Assembly: GCA_033344775.1 (NCBI GenBank)
Contig: JAWPMT010000005.1
Coordinates: 1,843,501-1,907,500 of the forward strand
Direction: 5' to 3'
Length of the DNA stretch: 64,000 bases
Source of the DNA: Cytophagales bacterium
GTDB taxonomy: Bacteria > Bacteroidota > Bacteroidia > Cytophagales > Cyclobacteriaceae
The notes under the pieces were generated by a model, which was not told where the DNA came from, did no database searches, and worked only from the letters and a program-made list of their open reading frames with translations. Within the stretch, counting starts at the first letter, position 1. Each line of letters opens with the position of its first letter. A program made the translations under genes and the position numbers. Below are positions 35,115 through 43,789 of the stretch, one piece after another.

Positions 35115-36065
35115 GTGAGCAGACCCATCTACATCCCAGGACTACTTTTTTGTCTACTACTGATTCTTGGAAATCAATGGGCAGACGCCTCTTTTGAACC
35201 TTATTCAATTGCGCTGGAAGGATCCGATGAGCAAATCTCCATGACACCCATCAAGGGAGGAACATTTCAAATGGGATCGGCCAAAACTTCCTCAAGCTCT
35301 CCTGTTCACGAAGTAATCATCGACGATTTCTGGATCGGCACCTATGAAATCACCTGGGATCAATTTGAGCTCTTTCTGTACCGGGAAATTGATGATGTAC
35401 AAACCTCCTCAAAAGGCGGCATTTCCATGGATATTGATGCCATATCTGGCGCCACCATGCCCTACGTCAATTTTAACCGACCGGGATATCCAGCCATATG
35501 TATGACACAATATGCCGCTTCACAGTTCTGCAAGTGGCTGACTGCCAAAACCGGAAACTTCTATCGATTACCTACCGAAGCTGAATGGGAATACGCATGC
35601 CGTGGTGGGACAACAACTGATTTTTCAGCCCCAAAAAACCAACTGGCTGATCACGCCTGGTTCGCTGAAAACAGTGATGGACAATTACAAAAAGGGGGTC
35701 AAAAAGCACCCAACCCCTGGGGCTTGTATGATGTGCATGGCAATGCCACTGAATGGGTTTTGGATACGTATCAATCAAATTACGATCATCTGAAAGATAA
35801 AAATCAAAACCCAGTACATCTGGAAGAAGAACTCTACCCACATGTGGTGAGAGGAGGCTCGTTCAGGGATACAAAAGAAGAACTAACTTCATGGGCCAGA
35901 GGCTACTCTACGGCAGCGTGGAAAAAACAGGATCCTCAATTTCCTAAAAGCCTGTGGTGGCATACGGATGCGACGCATGTGGGCTTTCGGATCGTCAGGC
36001 CCCTAAAAACACCAGATTCGCAAACCATGGAATCTTTCTGGATCAATCCGATCGAAGAATATTAA
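35115..36065 (+). CDS. SUMF1/FGE-family exported protein lacking the catalytic cysteines
   Basis: 316 aa from a GTG at 35115, chosen because a good signal peptide starts there (IYIPGLLFCLLLILG, cleavage near WADA) and no suitable ATG follows. The formylglycine-generating-enzyme fold is clear: IKGGTFQMGS near 45, DFWIGTYEITWDQFELF near 66-82, YPAICMTQYAASQFCKWL near 122-139, RLPTEAEWEYACRGG near 148-162, NPWGLYDVHGNATEW near 199-213, VVRGGSFRD near 242-250, and THVGFRIVRP near 291. The catalytic Cys pair expected after the RGGS segment is missing, so sulfatase activation is unlikely. Such proteins often serve as binding or structural modules. It may be co-transcribed with the downstream oxidoreductase (21-base gap). 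Confidence 0.85.
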   Translation: MSRPIYIPGLLFCLLLILGNQWADASFEPYSIALEGSDEQISMTPIKGGTFQMGSAKTSSSSPVHEVIIDDFWIGTYEITWDQFELFLYREIDDVQTSSKGGISMDIDAISGATMPYVNFNRPGYPAICMTQYAASQFCKWLTAKTGNFYRLPTEAEWEYACRGGTTTDFSAPKNQLADHAWFAENSDGQLQKGGQKAPNPWGLYDVHGNATEWVLDTYQSNYDHLKDKNQNPVHLEEELYPHVVRGGSFRDTKEELTSWARGYSTAAWKKQDPQFPKSLWWHTDATHVGFRIVRPLKTPDSQTMESFWINPIEEY

Positions 36066-36086
36066 CTGACCTAAACCCAAAAAGAC

Positions 36087-37406
36087 ATGTCATCAAATTC
36101 ATCTTCCAATCGCCGAGACTTCTTAAAAAACACTGCGAAGGCTGCAGGTGCAGGTTTGCTGTACACGACATTACCTGCTGAATCAAGCGCCTACGTAGGG
36201 GCGGCTGGAGAAATCAAAGTAGCGGTGGTCGGCTGTGGCGGTCGAGGAACTGGTGCCGCGGCTCAGGCGATGACTGCTGATGCGGATGTACGACTGGTAG
36301 CCATGGCTGAGGCTTTTCAGGATAGATTGGATCAAAGCTTCAAGGGACTTTCCAAAAAATTTGGGGATCAGGTCAAAGTCACGGATGCCACAAAATTCGT
36401 GGGATTTGATGCCTACAAAAAGGCCATTGACCTGGCCGATGTAGTGATCCTTACGACGCCTCCGGCCTTCCGGCATTTGCACTTTGCCTATGCCATTGAA
36501 AAAGGTAAGCATGTGTTCATGGAAAAACCGGTAGCAACCGATGTGGTTGGCGTGAAGAAAGTGCTGGAAACTGCGAAGCAGGCCAAAGCAAACAAGCTCA
36601 ATGTTGTCGTTGGATTACAACGTCACTATCAAAAAAGCTACCTGGATGTTAAATCCAGACTTGATCAGGGGAAAATCGGTGATATCGTTTCTGGGCAGGT
36701 TTATTGGAACAGTGCGGGCGTTTGGGTAAGACCAAGGGAATATCAGCAAACAGAACTGGAGTATCAGATGCGAAATTGGTATTACTTCAACTGGTTGTGT
36801 GGAGATCACATTTTGGAGCAGCACATCCATAACATCGACGTAGCCAACTGGTTCATTGGTTCGGTTCCAGCTTCCGCACAAGGCATGGGTGGACGTGAAA
36901 CAAGAAATGGCCGTGATCACGGGCAAATCTTTGACCATCATTTTGTAGAATTTACCTATCCGGAAGGTCAGGTAGTGGCCAGTCAGTGTCGTCACCAAAA
37001 AGGATGCATGAATCGCGTCGAAGAAGTGTTCCAGGGAACCAAAGGAAGCGTTACCGTGAACTCAGGAAATTTCGGTGTGATCAAAAGCAAAGGCAAGGTG
37101 ATCTACGAGCATGAAGGCGAATACGATATCAACCCCTACCAACAAGAACACAATTTGCTGTTTGCTGCAATTAAAGCCGGAGAACACAAATTTGCAGATG
37201 CTGAAAATGGTGCTAACAGCACCATGACGGCCATACTCGGAAGGATGGCAACTTATTCGGGACAAGACATTACCTGGGAACAAGCGATGGCTACTGACCT
37301 CAAATTGGTTCCGGACCTTTCTTCCTTCAATGATACGGCACCTGTACTACCAGATCGAGATGGTAATTATCCAGTTCCAGTTCCTGGATCCACGAAATTC
37401 GTTTAA
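36087..37406 (+). CDS. Tat-exported Gfo/Idh/MocA family oxidoreductase
   Basis: 439 aa. The twin-arginine signal SNRRDFLKNTAKAAGAGLL (residues 6-24) points to folded export. The Rossmann domain starts at IKVAVVGCGGRGTGAAAQAM (about 40-59), with EKGKHVFMEKPVATD near 138-152 (the EKP motif of the family) and HNIDVANWFIG near 251. The C-terminal alpha/beta domain carries substrate residues. The family oxidises or reduces sugars and cyclitols with NAD(P); exported members keep the cofactor tightly bound, as in glucose-fructose oxidoreductase-like and glycosidase enzymes. It follows the FGE-like gene and precedes an esterase-like lipoprotein gene, so a carbohydrate role is plausible but unproven. 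Confidence 0.88.
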   Translation: MSSNSSSNRRDFLKNTAKAAGAGLLYTTLPAESSAYVGAAGEIKVAVVGCGGRGTGAAAQAMTADADVRLVAMAEAFQDRLDQSFKGLSKKFGDQVKVTDATKFVGFDAYKKAIDLADVVILTTPPAFRHLHFAYAIEKGKHVFMEKPVATDVVGVKKVLETAKQAKANKLNVVVGLQRHYQKSYLDVKSRLDQGKIGDIVSGQVYWNSAGVWVRPREYQQTELEYQMRNWYYFNWLCGDHILEQHIHNIDVANWFIGSVPASAQGMGGRETRNGRDHGQIFDHHFVEFTYPEGQVVASQCRHQKGCMNRVEEVFQGTKGSVTVNSGNFGVIKSKGKVIYEHEGEYDINPYQQEHNLLFAAIKAGEHKFADAENGANSTMTAILGRMATYSGQDITWEQAMATDLKLVPDLSSFNDTAPVLPDRDGNYPVPVPGSTKFV

Positions 37407-37494
37407 TACATATTATGCCATTAAGTTAGCATTCATCTATGCGACCCAATCTCTGCGAAGAATTGAATCGGACTGCCTGGTCGGTCAACACCGA

Positions 37495-37565
37495 AGCTGC
37501 AGTCTGTTCCGGATTTCTATTTCGAAAGAATATCTGAGATTGCTTCGCGCGCTCGCATGACGTTC
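37495..37565. repeat. Possible degenerate intergenic repeat
   Basis: The segment ending GAGATTGCTTCGCGCGCTCG and CATGACG resembles a short interspersed intergenic repeat known from various bacterial genomes (GAGATTGCTTCG...CGCAATGACG). The recognition is from memory only. No second copy occurs in this window. Confidence 0.3.
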
Positions 37566-37620
37566 CTTTTCTCTAACTTAAAGGCATTGACGATCTAAAT
37601 AAAACCTAAACCGGACATCC

Positions 37621-39339
37621 ATGAAACATCTGCTTGCTCTCTTCATTCTGGTTCTGCTCTTCCAATCCTGCCAGACACCTCCTGCCCAACTCACAGTAAA
37701 TGTTTCTTTTTCCAATGCTTTCTCGGAGGAATCCCTGGATGGACGTCTATTGTTGATGTTCTCGACGGACAGCACGGCGGAACCTCGGTTTCAGATTCGA
37801 GACAACAATACCACGCAGTTGATTTACGGCCAAAATGTGGAAGGTTATGCGCCGAATCAGCCGGTGACCTTTGATGATGAAGCATTTGGCTATCCCATCC
37901 AGAAGCTGTCTGATCTAAAACCTGGCGAGTATTGGGTTCAGGCCTTGCTCCATACTTACGAGACCTTCAATTTGTCCACTGGGCAAACGGTCAAATTACC
38001 AATGGACAATGGAGAAGGGCAGCAATGGAACCGATCTCCTGGCAACATCTATAGTGCACCCAAGAAAGTGAGGGTCAGAAAAGGTGGTTCCGTTGACATA
38101 GTGATGGATCAGATCATCCCTCCTATCGCTCCACCTTCGGATACGAAATGGATCAAGCATGTACAAATGAAAAGTGAGCTCCTCAGTGAGTTTTGGGGCA
38201 GAGACATGTACCTGGGCGCACACGTCCTGTTACCAAAAGGGTTTGATGAGCATCCGGAAGCCAAATATCCATTAATGATCTTCCATGGCCACTTCCCTTA
38301 TGATTTCGGGGGCTTTAGAACCGATCCACCGGATGAAGACCTGGAGCCCGATTATTCAGCTCGTTTTGGTATCTCCGGCTACAACATCATGCAGCAGCAG
38401 GAAGCTTATGATCAATATCAACAATGGATCAGCGAGGATTTTCCTCGATTCCTGATCATCGAAATCCAACATCCTACTCCTTATTATGACGATTCGTATG
38501 CCGTGAATTCCGCGAGTCAGGGACCATGGGGCGATGCCATCACCTATGAACTGATCCCCTACATCGAAGCGCAATTTCGAGGACAAGGAGAACCCTGGTC
38601 TCGTTTCCTTTATGGTGGATCAACAGGAGGCTGGGAGGCCTTGGCGGTACAGGTCATGTACCCGGATGAGTACAATGGCTGTTTCGCGGCATGTCCAGAT
38701 CCAATTGATTTCCGGGCCTTTTGCCTGACCAACATTTACGAGGATGAAAATGCCTATTACAAGCGCGGCGAACACAAAGCATCGCTGGTTCCAGGCCATC
38801 GAAACTACCTTGGAGAAGTCAGTGCTTATCTCAAAGGCATGAATCATCGGGAGTACGCCCTTGGTGATAAATCACGCTCCGGACAGCAATGGGACATATG
38901 GGAAGCAACATACTCACCTCAAGGGACCGATGGTTATCCCGTTCGTTTGTGGGACAAAGTCACGGGTGAAATTAATCCAGAAGTAGCCGAATACTGGAAA
39001 GAAAACTATGACCTCCGCCACATCCTGGAACGAGATTGGGACGAGTTAGGTGAGAAACTCAAAGGCAAGATCAGGATCTATTGTGGGGACATGGACAATT
39101 ATTACCTCAACAATGCGGTCTATTTGATGGAAGACTTTTTGGAAAGCACGACCGATCCATACTATGATGGTGAAGTGGCTTATGGTGACCGGTCTGAACA
39201 TTGCTGGAATGGGGATCCTGAATTACCGAACCACGTCACTCGCCTGAGGTACAACACGATGTATGTCGATAAAATCATGGCGCGCATCCAGGAGAGTGCT
39301 CCTCCAGGTGCCGACCTGACCAGTTGGAGATATAAGTAG
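37621..39339 (+). CDS. Esterase-like lipoprotein (alpha/beta hydrolase, Fes/EstD type)
   Basis: 572 aa. The lipoprotein signal is MKHLLALFILVLLFQSC (Cys17). Residues 20-160 form a beta-sandwich N-domain. The hydrolase starts near 190 (LGAHVLLPKGFDEHPEAKYPLMIFHGHFPYDFGG). The nucleophile elbow is YGGSTGGWEALA near 331-342, the acid is likely the Asp of IYCGDMDNYYLNNA near 485-498, and the base is His in DRSEHCWNGD near 524-533. This resembles the enterochelin-esterase/esterase D fold used in Bacteroidota for feruloyl or acetyl-xylan ester cleavage. The substrate is unknown. It is 214 bases after the oxidoreductase and probably has its own promoter. Confidence 0.8.
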   Translation: MKHLLALFILVLLFQSCQTPPAQLTVNVSFSNAFSEESLDGRLLLMFSTDSTAEPRFQIRDNNTTQLIYGQNVEGYAPNQPVTFDDEAFGYPIQKLSDLKPGEYWVQALLHTYETFNLSTGQTVKLPMDNGEGQQWNRSPGNIYSAPKKVRVRKGGSVDIVMDQIIPPIAPPSDTKWIKHVQMKSELLSEFWGRDMYLGAHVLLPKGFDEHPEAKYPLMIFHGHFPYDFGGFRTDPPDEDLEPDYSARFGISGYNIMQQQEAYDQYQQWISEDFPRFLIIEIQHPTPYYDDSYAVNSASQGPWGDAITYELIPYIEAQFRGQGEPWSRFLYGGSTGGWEALAVQVMYPDEYNGCFAACPDPIDFRAFCLTNIYEDENAYYKRGEHKASLVPGHRNYLGEVSAYLKGMNHREYALGDKSRSGQQWDIWEATYSPQGTDGYPVRLWDKVTGEINPEVAEYWKENYDLRHILERDWDELGEKLKGKIRIYCGDMDNYYLNNAVYLMEDFLESTTDPYYDGEVAYGDRSEHCWNGDPELPNHVTRLRYNTMYVDKIMARIQESAPPGADLTSWRYK

Positions 39340-39352
39340 TCCAATTTCAAAC

Positions 39353-39434
39353 AGGTCCGTCTTCCTTTAGAGATTACGGCTATTTTCATCTCATAAATTC
39401 AATATCGAGATAAAAATGCCGAAATGACGGACCT
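39353..39434. repeat. Long nested hairpin upstream of the second sigma gene
   Basis: AGGTCCGTC (39353-39361) pairs perfectly with GACGGACCT (39426-39434). Inside, GGCTATTTTCATCTC pairs imperfectly with GAGATAAAAATGCC. No T-tract follows. It may be a small mobile palindrome or a structured RNA in the sigma leader. Confidence 0.45.
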
Positions 39435-39516
39435 TCTGTTCAACCCGGTAAAGAATTCTACTATTTTTTGTCTGCCTGTCCTATAAATCACTACTAACCC
39501 CGACTAAGAGGTGAAC

Positions 39517-39999
39517 ATGGATCGAAAATGGCTAAGGCATATCATCTCTCAGCAACACGAAGTTGCTTACCGGTGGGCTTGCCATTGTTGCCACGGCGAT
39601 CCTGAATTAGCGAAGGATGTTTTGCAGATGGTCTATCTGAAAATCCTGGAGGGTAAAGCAAAATTTGATCAGCAGGCGCAAGTCAAAACCTGGCTTTTTT
39701 CGGTAATTCGGTTTACAGCCATCGATGAGATGAAAAAGCAAAGGCGACATGAATTTGTTGACCTCAACCAAGTGAACGATCGACCAGCAGATCATACACA
39801 GACATCTGCTAGTTATAACCGGTTACTCCATCAGCTTTCTGAAAAGCAAAGAGAAATATTGCTACTGGTTTTTTATCACGACCTGACGATAGAAGCCGCG
39901 GCAGAAGTAATGGAATGCAATTTAGGAACCGCTCGAACACACTATCAACGGGGCAAGAAAAGATTGAAAGAACTGATCGAAAATGAAAAAGTCAAATAA
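39517..39999 (+). CDS. ECF-type RNA polymerase sigma factor
   Basis: 160 aa from the ATG at 39517, which has a purine-rich AGAGGTG just upstream; a GTG six bases earlier is possible. Region 2 includes ELAKDVLQMVYLKILEGKAKF near 29-49 and VKTWLFSVIRFTAIDEMKKQRRHE near 53-76. Region 4 is LHQLSEKQREILLLVFYHDLTIEAAAEVMECNLGTARTHYQRGKKRLKEL near 105-155. The two nearby genes encode a small membrane protein and an exported protein, the usual pattern of an ECF sigma, its anti-sigma and a sensor or target. It overlaps the next gene by 17 bases. Confidence 0.88.
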   Translation: MDRKWLRHIISQQHEVAYRWACHCCHGDPELAKDVLQMVYLKILEGKAKFDQQAQVKTWLFSVIRFTAIDEMKKQRRHEFVDLNQVNDRPADHTQTSASYNRLLHQLSEKQREILLLVFYHDLTIEAAAEVMECNLGTARTHYQRGKKRLKELIENEKVK

Positions 40000-40342
40000 T
40001 CCACAAATGGAAGATCAGGAGTTGCAGCAATTCTTTGACGAATTAAAAACTGAAGAGGTTACAATTCCGATCCCTGAGATTGATGAGTTGATCCCTTCGC
40101 CGCAAGAAAAAAGTGGAAGCACTCCGTTTTGGCGTTATGCCGCTGTGATTGCTTTACTCATGATTGGATTGGCGACCTATCAATGGGGGTTTATCTCACA
40201 GGAATCAGAAGCAGACATTACTGAGATCATTATTTCCTATGAATTCCCAACAGCGGAGGAATTAACTGAGAAAGACGAATTGGAATTGCCGGGCATGGAC
40301 CAATGGCGATCAGAAACAGACATTTTATTAACAGGGCTATAA
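39983..40342 (+). CDS. Small single-pass membrane protein, likely anti-sigma factor
   Basis: 119 aa. The first 48 residues are acidic and soluble (MKKSNNPQMEDQELQQFFDEL), then one helix at about 50-69 (FWRYAAVIALLMIGLATYQWG), then an acidic extracytoplasmic tail of 50 residues. There is no zinc-binding HxxxCxxC, so it is not a classical ZAS anti-sigma. Overlap of 17 bases with the sigma gene and the topology are the main support for the anti-sigma assignment. Confidence 0.6.
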   Translation: MKKSNNPQMEDQELQQFFDELKTEEVTIPIPEIDELIPSPQEKSGSTPFWRYAAVIALLMIGLATYQWGFISQESEADITEIIISYEFPTAEELTEKDELELPGMDQWRSETDILLTGL

Positions 40343-40354
40343 AAACACAACAAA

Positions 40355-40993
40355 ATGAAACAAGTATTATTAATCGCGATGGTGCTTTTCAGTACAGCGG
40401 CCTTTGCACAAACAGGCCAGCAAGAGATCACCAATTACTCGGCAGAACGGGTAATGAAATATCGATCCAAAATCGAACTAAAACCGGATCAGGTAGACTT
40501 CATCCGCGGACTTTACAATCAAAATACCGGAGCATTTAACAACCTCAAATGGGACCTGGATGAGGCCAATCTACAACTAAGTGAACTACTGAAAGAATCT
40601 AAAGTAGACAGTGATGCGGCCATGCAACTGATGGAAAAAGTGATGGCATTGGAAAGCGAGATCAAGAAGAAGCGGCTGGCAGTTTACCTCAGCATCAAAA
40701 ACCGACTTACGGAAGAGCAACAACAATTATTAAGCGAAATTGATGGCACTGATGAAGTGCATATCATCGACCCAAGAGTCGAACTGAAGATCAAAAACAA
40801 AGGTGACTCCAAACAAGAACCGATTTTCATCGTCGTGGATGGAAAGGAGACAAAAAGAGTCAAAAAGATCAAGCAGGTGAATCCGGATGAGATCAAAAGT
40901 GTCGAGGTGCTCAAGGGTGAATCGGCTATCATTGAATATGGCAAAGAAGGCAAAAACGGAGTAGTGATCATCAGGATGAAAAATGAGCAATAA
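40355..40993 (+). CDS. Exported Spy/CpxP-like helical protein with TonB-plug-like C-terminus
   Basis: 212 aa. The signal peptide is MKQVLLIAMVLFSTAAFAQ. Residues 25-130 are helical with a periplasmic-chaperone pattern (KIELKPDQVDFIRGLYNQNTGAF, then a long charged coiled coil EANLQLSELLKESK, KVMALESEIKKKRLAVYLSIKNRL, TEEQQQLL near 122-129, close to the LTxxQ motif). Residues about 150-212 (PIFIVVDGKETKRVKKIKQ, NPDEIKSVEVLKGESAIIEYGK, GKNGVVIIRMK) match the N-plug of TonB-dependent receptors, where the sentence-like VDG...IESIEVLKG...YG..GANGVI is conserved. The combination suggests an exported regulator or signal for the adjacent sigma/anti-sigma pair; this is inference. Confidence 0.7.
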   Translation: MKQVLLIAMVLFSTAAFAQTGQQEITNYSAERVMKYRSKIELKPDQVDFIRGLYNQNTGAFNNLKWDLDEANLQLSELLKESKVDSDAAMQLMEKVMALESEIKKKRLAVYLSIKNRLTEEQQQLLSEIDGTDEVHIIDPRVELKIKNKGDSKQEPIFIVVDGKETKRVKKIKQVNPDEIKSVEVLKGESAIIEYGKEGKNGVVIIRMKNEQ

Positions 40994-41040
40994 GAAACTT
41001 TAAGCTTCATTCTCTCTATTCACGTGATGGGTAGTGAACA

Positions 41041-41068
41041 AGCCCGATTGGTCATCGGGCTTTTTTTA
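41041..41068 (+). terminator. Rho-independent terminator
   Basis: GCCCGAT pairs with ATCGGGC around TGGTC (41042-41060), followed by seven T. It ends the sigma-to-Spy-like operon. Confidence 0.88.
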
Positions 41069-41174
41069 AATTACTGAATAACTAATTCTATTTTTCAGCC
41101 TCGGAGAACTATTGCGTTTCACCACGGCTCTAAAGGCAGCAAAGTTGATTTCCTATTTTTTTAATAGAACACTA

Positions 41175-43181
41175 CTATTTATTCTCAATCGTCGCTTCCA
41201 TTGATTCTTCATCACCCAAATATTTTTCAAGCCATCCAATCCATCGGGTATACACATCCAGCGATCTTACCGGGTCACTCGGGAAATGCCCTGGGCCTGG
41301 GTAAGCAATGAATTCTACCGGGACATTGTTGTCTCTTAAGGCCCCATATAACTTATAGGAACCTGTAATCGTCACACGCGCGTCTCCCGTCTTTGACATG
41401 ATCAAGGTAGGCGTTTTGAGTTTCGAGAAGTTGGAGATCGGCGAGTTTTCATAGGCCCATGTCAGGTTGTCACCAACATAGGGAGATTCAACAATTGAGT
41501 GACGTCTCATTCTATTGAGGTCATTCAAGCTATACATATCGGTCCAATCGACGGGAGCAGCCCCCGCAACAGCGGCCGTCCAAACCTCAGGGTACCGACC
41601 AATAAGCCAGGAAGTCATCCAGCCGCCATAGGACCAACCCGAGACTCCAATCCTATCGGCATCTACATAAGACTTTTCTTTGAGCACATTCACTCCGGTG
41701 ATTACATCATGACCGGGTCCTTCGCTTGGGTCTTTAGAAATGGCCGACTGAAACTTATTTCCTCCATTGGTGCTGCCTCGATAATTCGGCTGAAAAACTA
41801 TCCAGCCTTTTGCAGCCATCGCCTGTGTAACCGGACTGAACCCTAGCAAAGAGGAAGCACTAGGGCCTCCATGAATTTGCAGGACCAATGGATAGGTTTT
41901 ATTAGGATCGAAATTTGGCGGATAGGTGATTATTCCTGTAGGCAAAAGTCCATCACTACTCGACCACTCTATACCTTCCTGCATACCCAGATTGATGTCT
42001 TTTATAAAGGAATGAAAGTCAGTCAACTGTACCGGATCAGCATTTAGGTTCTTTTTGTAATAAATCTCAGCCGGTAAATCTTTTTTAGCAGCGGTCAAAA
42101 CCATGCTCCCATCTTTGGCCATGCTAAAACTGGCAACAGAAGCCAGCTCTCCGATATTGAGCTTCATAGCCTTGGCTCCGTCGAATTGAAAAAGTCCATT
42201 CCCCCACTGATCAATCGCTCTAACAACCATTGCCCCTGATCCGGTCCATGAAGTTCCGGAAGTGGCTTTGTCAAAGGATTGAGAAATATTGCTGATCTGA
42301 CCTGTTGCAAGATCAACCTGATGCAGGTCAACCATATTGGAAGGGAAGCCATCACGTGGATAGCGATAGATCAATGACTTTCCATCCGGATGAAAAACCG
42401 GCGAAGATTCTCTTTGTGTATTTGAAGTGACCGCCTTCATCTCCTTCGAATCCAGGTCATAGATGAAGTTCCTTCCCAGATCCGAATCCCCAGAGTTAGG
42501 AGAAGGGTATTTCGTGAATGCGATCATTTTACTATCAGGTGACCATGAAATAGAGGAGGTAGTGAGCCCTGTAGCTACTGTAAATCCTTCTGGAGTAATT
42601 TTCATGGCATTCCGTCCATCGGCATCAGCGATCCAAACAGAAGTACTACCAGAAGGCCCCTGAACGAAATAGTCGTTACTTCCTACTTTAAAAGCATCAT
42701 TGAATGAATTCTCATTCTCGGGCTCGGCTGGTTCTCTCACAGAATAGGAAATGTGCTTGCCGTTAGGGCTCCAGTAATAGCGAGAGGCTTTGGCTTCAGC
42801 ATTCAACACCACACTTGATGATCCCGATTTTACATTCCAGACAAACAGTTGACGGCCGGCCTCTCTACTGGCAAAAAACGAAATGGACTTCCCATCCTTC
42901 GTCCAGGAAGGAGAACTAATGCCAGCGAACTCCTTAGCGATTTGCTTTGCTTCTTTGTTCCGTATGGTCAGCAGCATCAATGCCCGATCAAAACGATTGG
43001 TCTCCATGTTGCGATTAGCTGTCATGAAAATCGCAGACTTACCATCCGGTGAGATGCTCAGCGATGAAATGCTGGTCAGCTTATTTAAATCTTCTAAGTG
43101 AAAAGTGTTTTGTTGCGCAAAGCATGTGATGCTGGTAAGCAACATCCATACCAATGCTTGAATTCTTTGCTGAACTGCCAT
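41175..43181 (-). CDS. S9 family serine peptidase (dipeptidyl/acylaminoacyl peptidase type)
   Basis: 668 aa from the ATG at 43181 (signal MAVQQRIQALVWMLLTSITCFAQ); the upstream ATG adds no signal. Residues 25-400 form a WD40/TolB-like propeller (SISPDGKSAIFMTANR, PVFHPDGKSLIYRYP). The catalytic domain begins near 415: Ser in GVSGWSYGGWMTSW near 531, Asp in MSKTGDARVTITGS near 613, and His in YPGPGHFPSDP near 645, the normal order for clan SC. It is secreted to the periplasm and probably trims peptides or removes N-terminal dipeptides. It is monocistronic, facing the terminator of the sigma operon. Confidence 0.92.
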   Translation of the reverse strand: MAVQQRIQALVWMLLTSITCFAQQNTFHLEDLNKLTSISSLSISPDGKSAIFMTANRNMETNRFDRALMLLTIRNKEAKQIAKEFAGISSPSWTKDGKSISFFASREAGRQLFVWNVKSGSSSVVLNAEAKASRYYWSPNGKHISYSVREPAEPENENSFNDAFKVGSNDYFVQGPSGSTSVWIADADGRNAMKITPEGFTVATGLTTSSISWSPDSKMIAFTKYPSPNSGDSDLGRNFIYDLDSKEMKAVTSNTQRESSPVFHPDGKSLIYRYPRDGFPSNMVDLHQVDLATGQISNISQSFDKATSGTSWTGSGAMVVRAIDQWGNGLFQFDGAKAMKLNIGELASVASFSMAKDGSMVLTAAKKDLPAEIYYKKNLNADPVQLTDFHSFIKDINLGMQEGIEWSSSDGLLPTGIITYPPNFDPNKTYPLVLQIHGGPSASSLLGFSPVTQAMAAKGWIVFQPNYRGSTNGGNKFQSAISKDPSEGPGHDVITGVNVLKEKSYVDADRIGVSGWSYGGWMTSWLIGRYPEVWTAAVAGAAPVDWTDMYSLNDLNRMRRHSIVESPYVGDNLTWAYENSPISNFSKLKTPTLIMSKTGDARVTITGSYKLYGALRDNNVPVEFIAYPGPGHFPSDPVRSLDVYTRWIGWLEKYLGDEESMEATIENK

Positions 43182-43327
43182 GTTGATGTTCTTTTTCTTC
43201 GAAATGAAGGTAAAGAGCAAGGCATGGATTGCCAATCAGATATTGATGAGTGGGGGTTCTTCACTTCAGTAATCCGAAGAAAAATAGAATGAATTCGAGC
43301 AGTAAGAGTCATTCACATTGTCATTGA

Positions 43328-43789
43328 TCATTCCACCTTTTCAATACGCAAACCTACTCTTTGGATACCCGTGAGACTGTCGACACGCATGAATTGCTCC
43401 AGATCAATTTGATACTTCCCGGCGACAGGGAATTGAATGCCTTCCTCCAATACCATCTCGTTATTGTATTGATCTCCAATTCCTGAGCCGAAAGGTTTCC
43501 CGGTGATTGGCTCGAATAGCTGAATCTGCTCCAATGATTCTTTCAATACTGAATCTCCTTCTATCTGCAGGCGATAATTGAAATAGAAATTTCGATAAGG
43601 ATAATTCAAATCGTTTTTGATCTCAGCGATCACTGTGTAGGAAGTCTTGGGGTCTTCGATTTCAAACGCATAGGTCAAAGCCTGATCTGTTCTCCAGAAT
43701 TGCTCGACTTCATTGAACTCTTCATAAATACGTGCACTATCGCATGAAAACAATCCTATGATCAACAATAGGAAGTACCACTTTCTCAT
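43328..43789 (-). CDS. gldH: Gliding motility lipoprotein GldH
   Basis: 153 aa. The lipoprotein signal MRKWYFLLLIIGLFSC (Cys16) is followed by DSARIYEEFNEVEQFWRTDQ, then a beta-sandwich (YTVIAEIKNDLNYPYRNFYFNYRLQI) and a C-terminal GKYQIDLEQFMRVDSLTGIQRVGLRIE. This is the pattern of GldH, an envelope lipoprotein required for gliding and chitin use in F. johnsoniae. It overlaps the RicT-like gene by 4 bases, an association seen in many Bacteroidota. Confidence 0.9.
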   Translation of the reverse strand: MRKWYFLLLIIGLFSCDSARIYEEFNEVEQFWRTDQALTYAFEIEDPKTSYTVIAEIKNDLNYPYRNFYFNYRLQIEGDSVLKESLEQIQLFEPITGKPFGSGIGDQYNNEMVLEEGIQFPVAGKYQIDLEQFMRVDSLTGIQRVGLRIEKVE

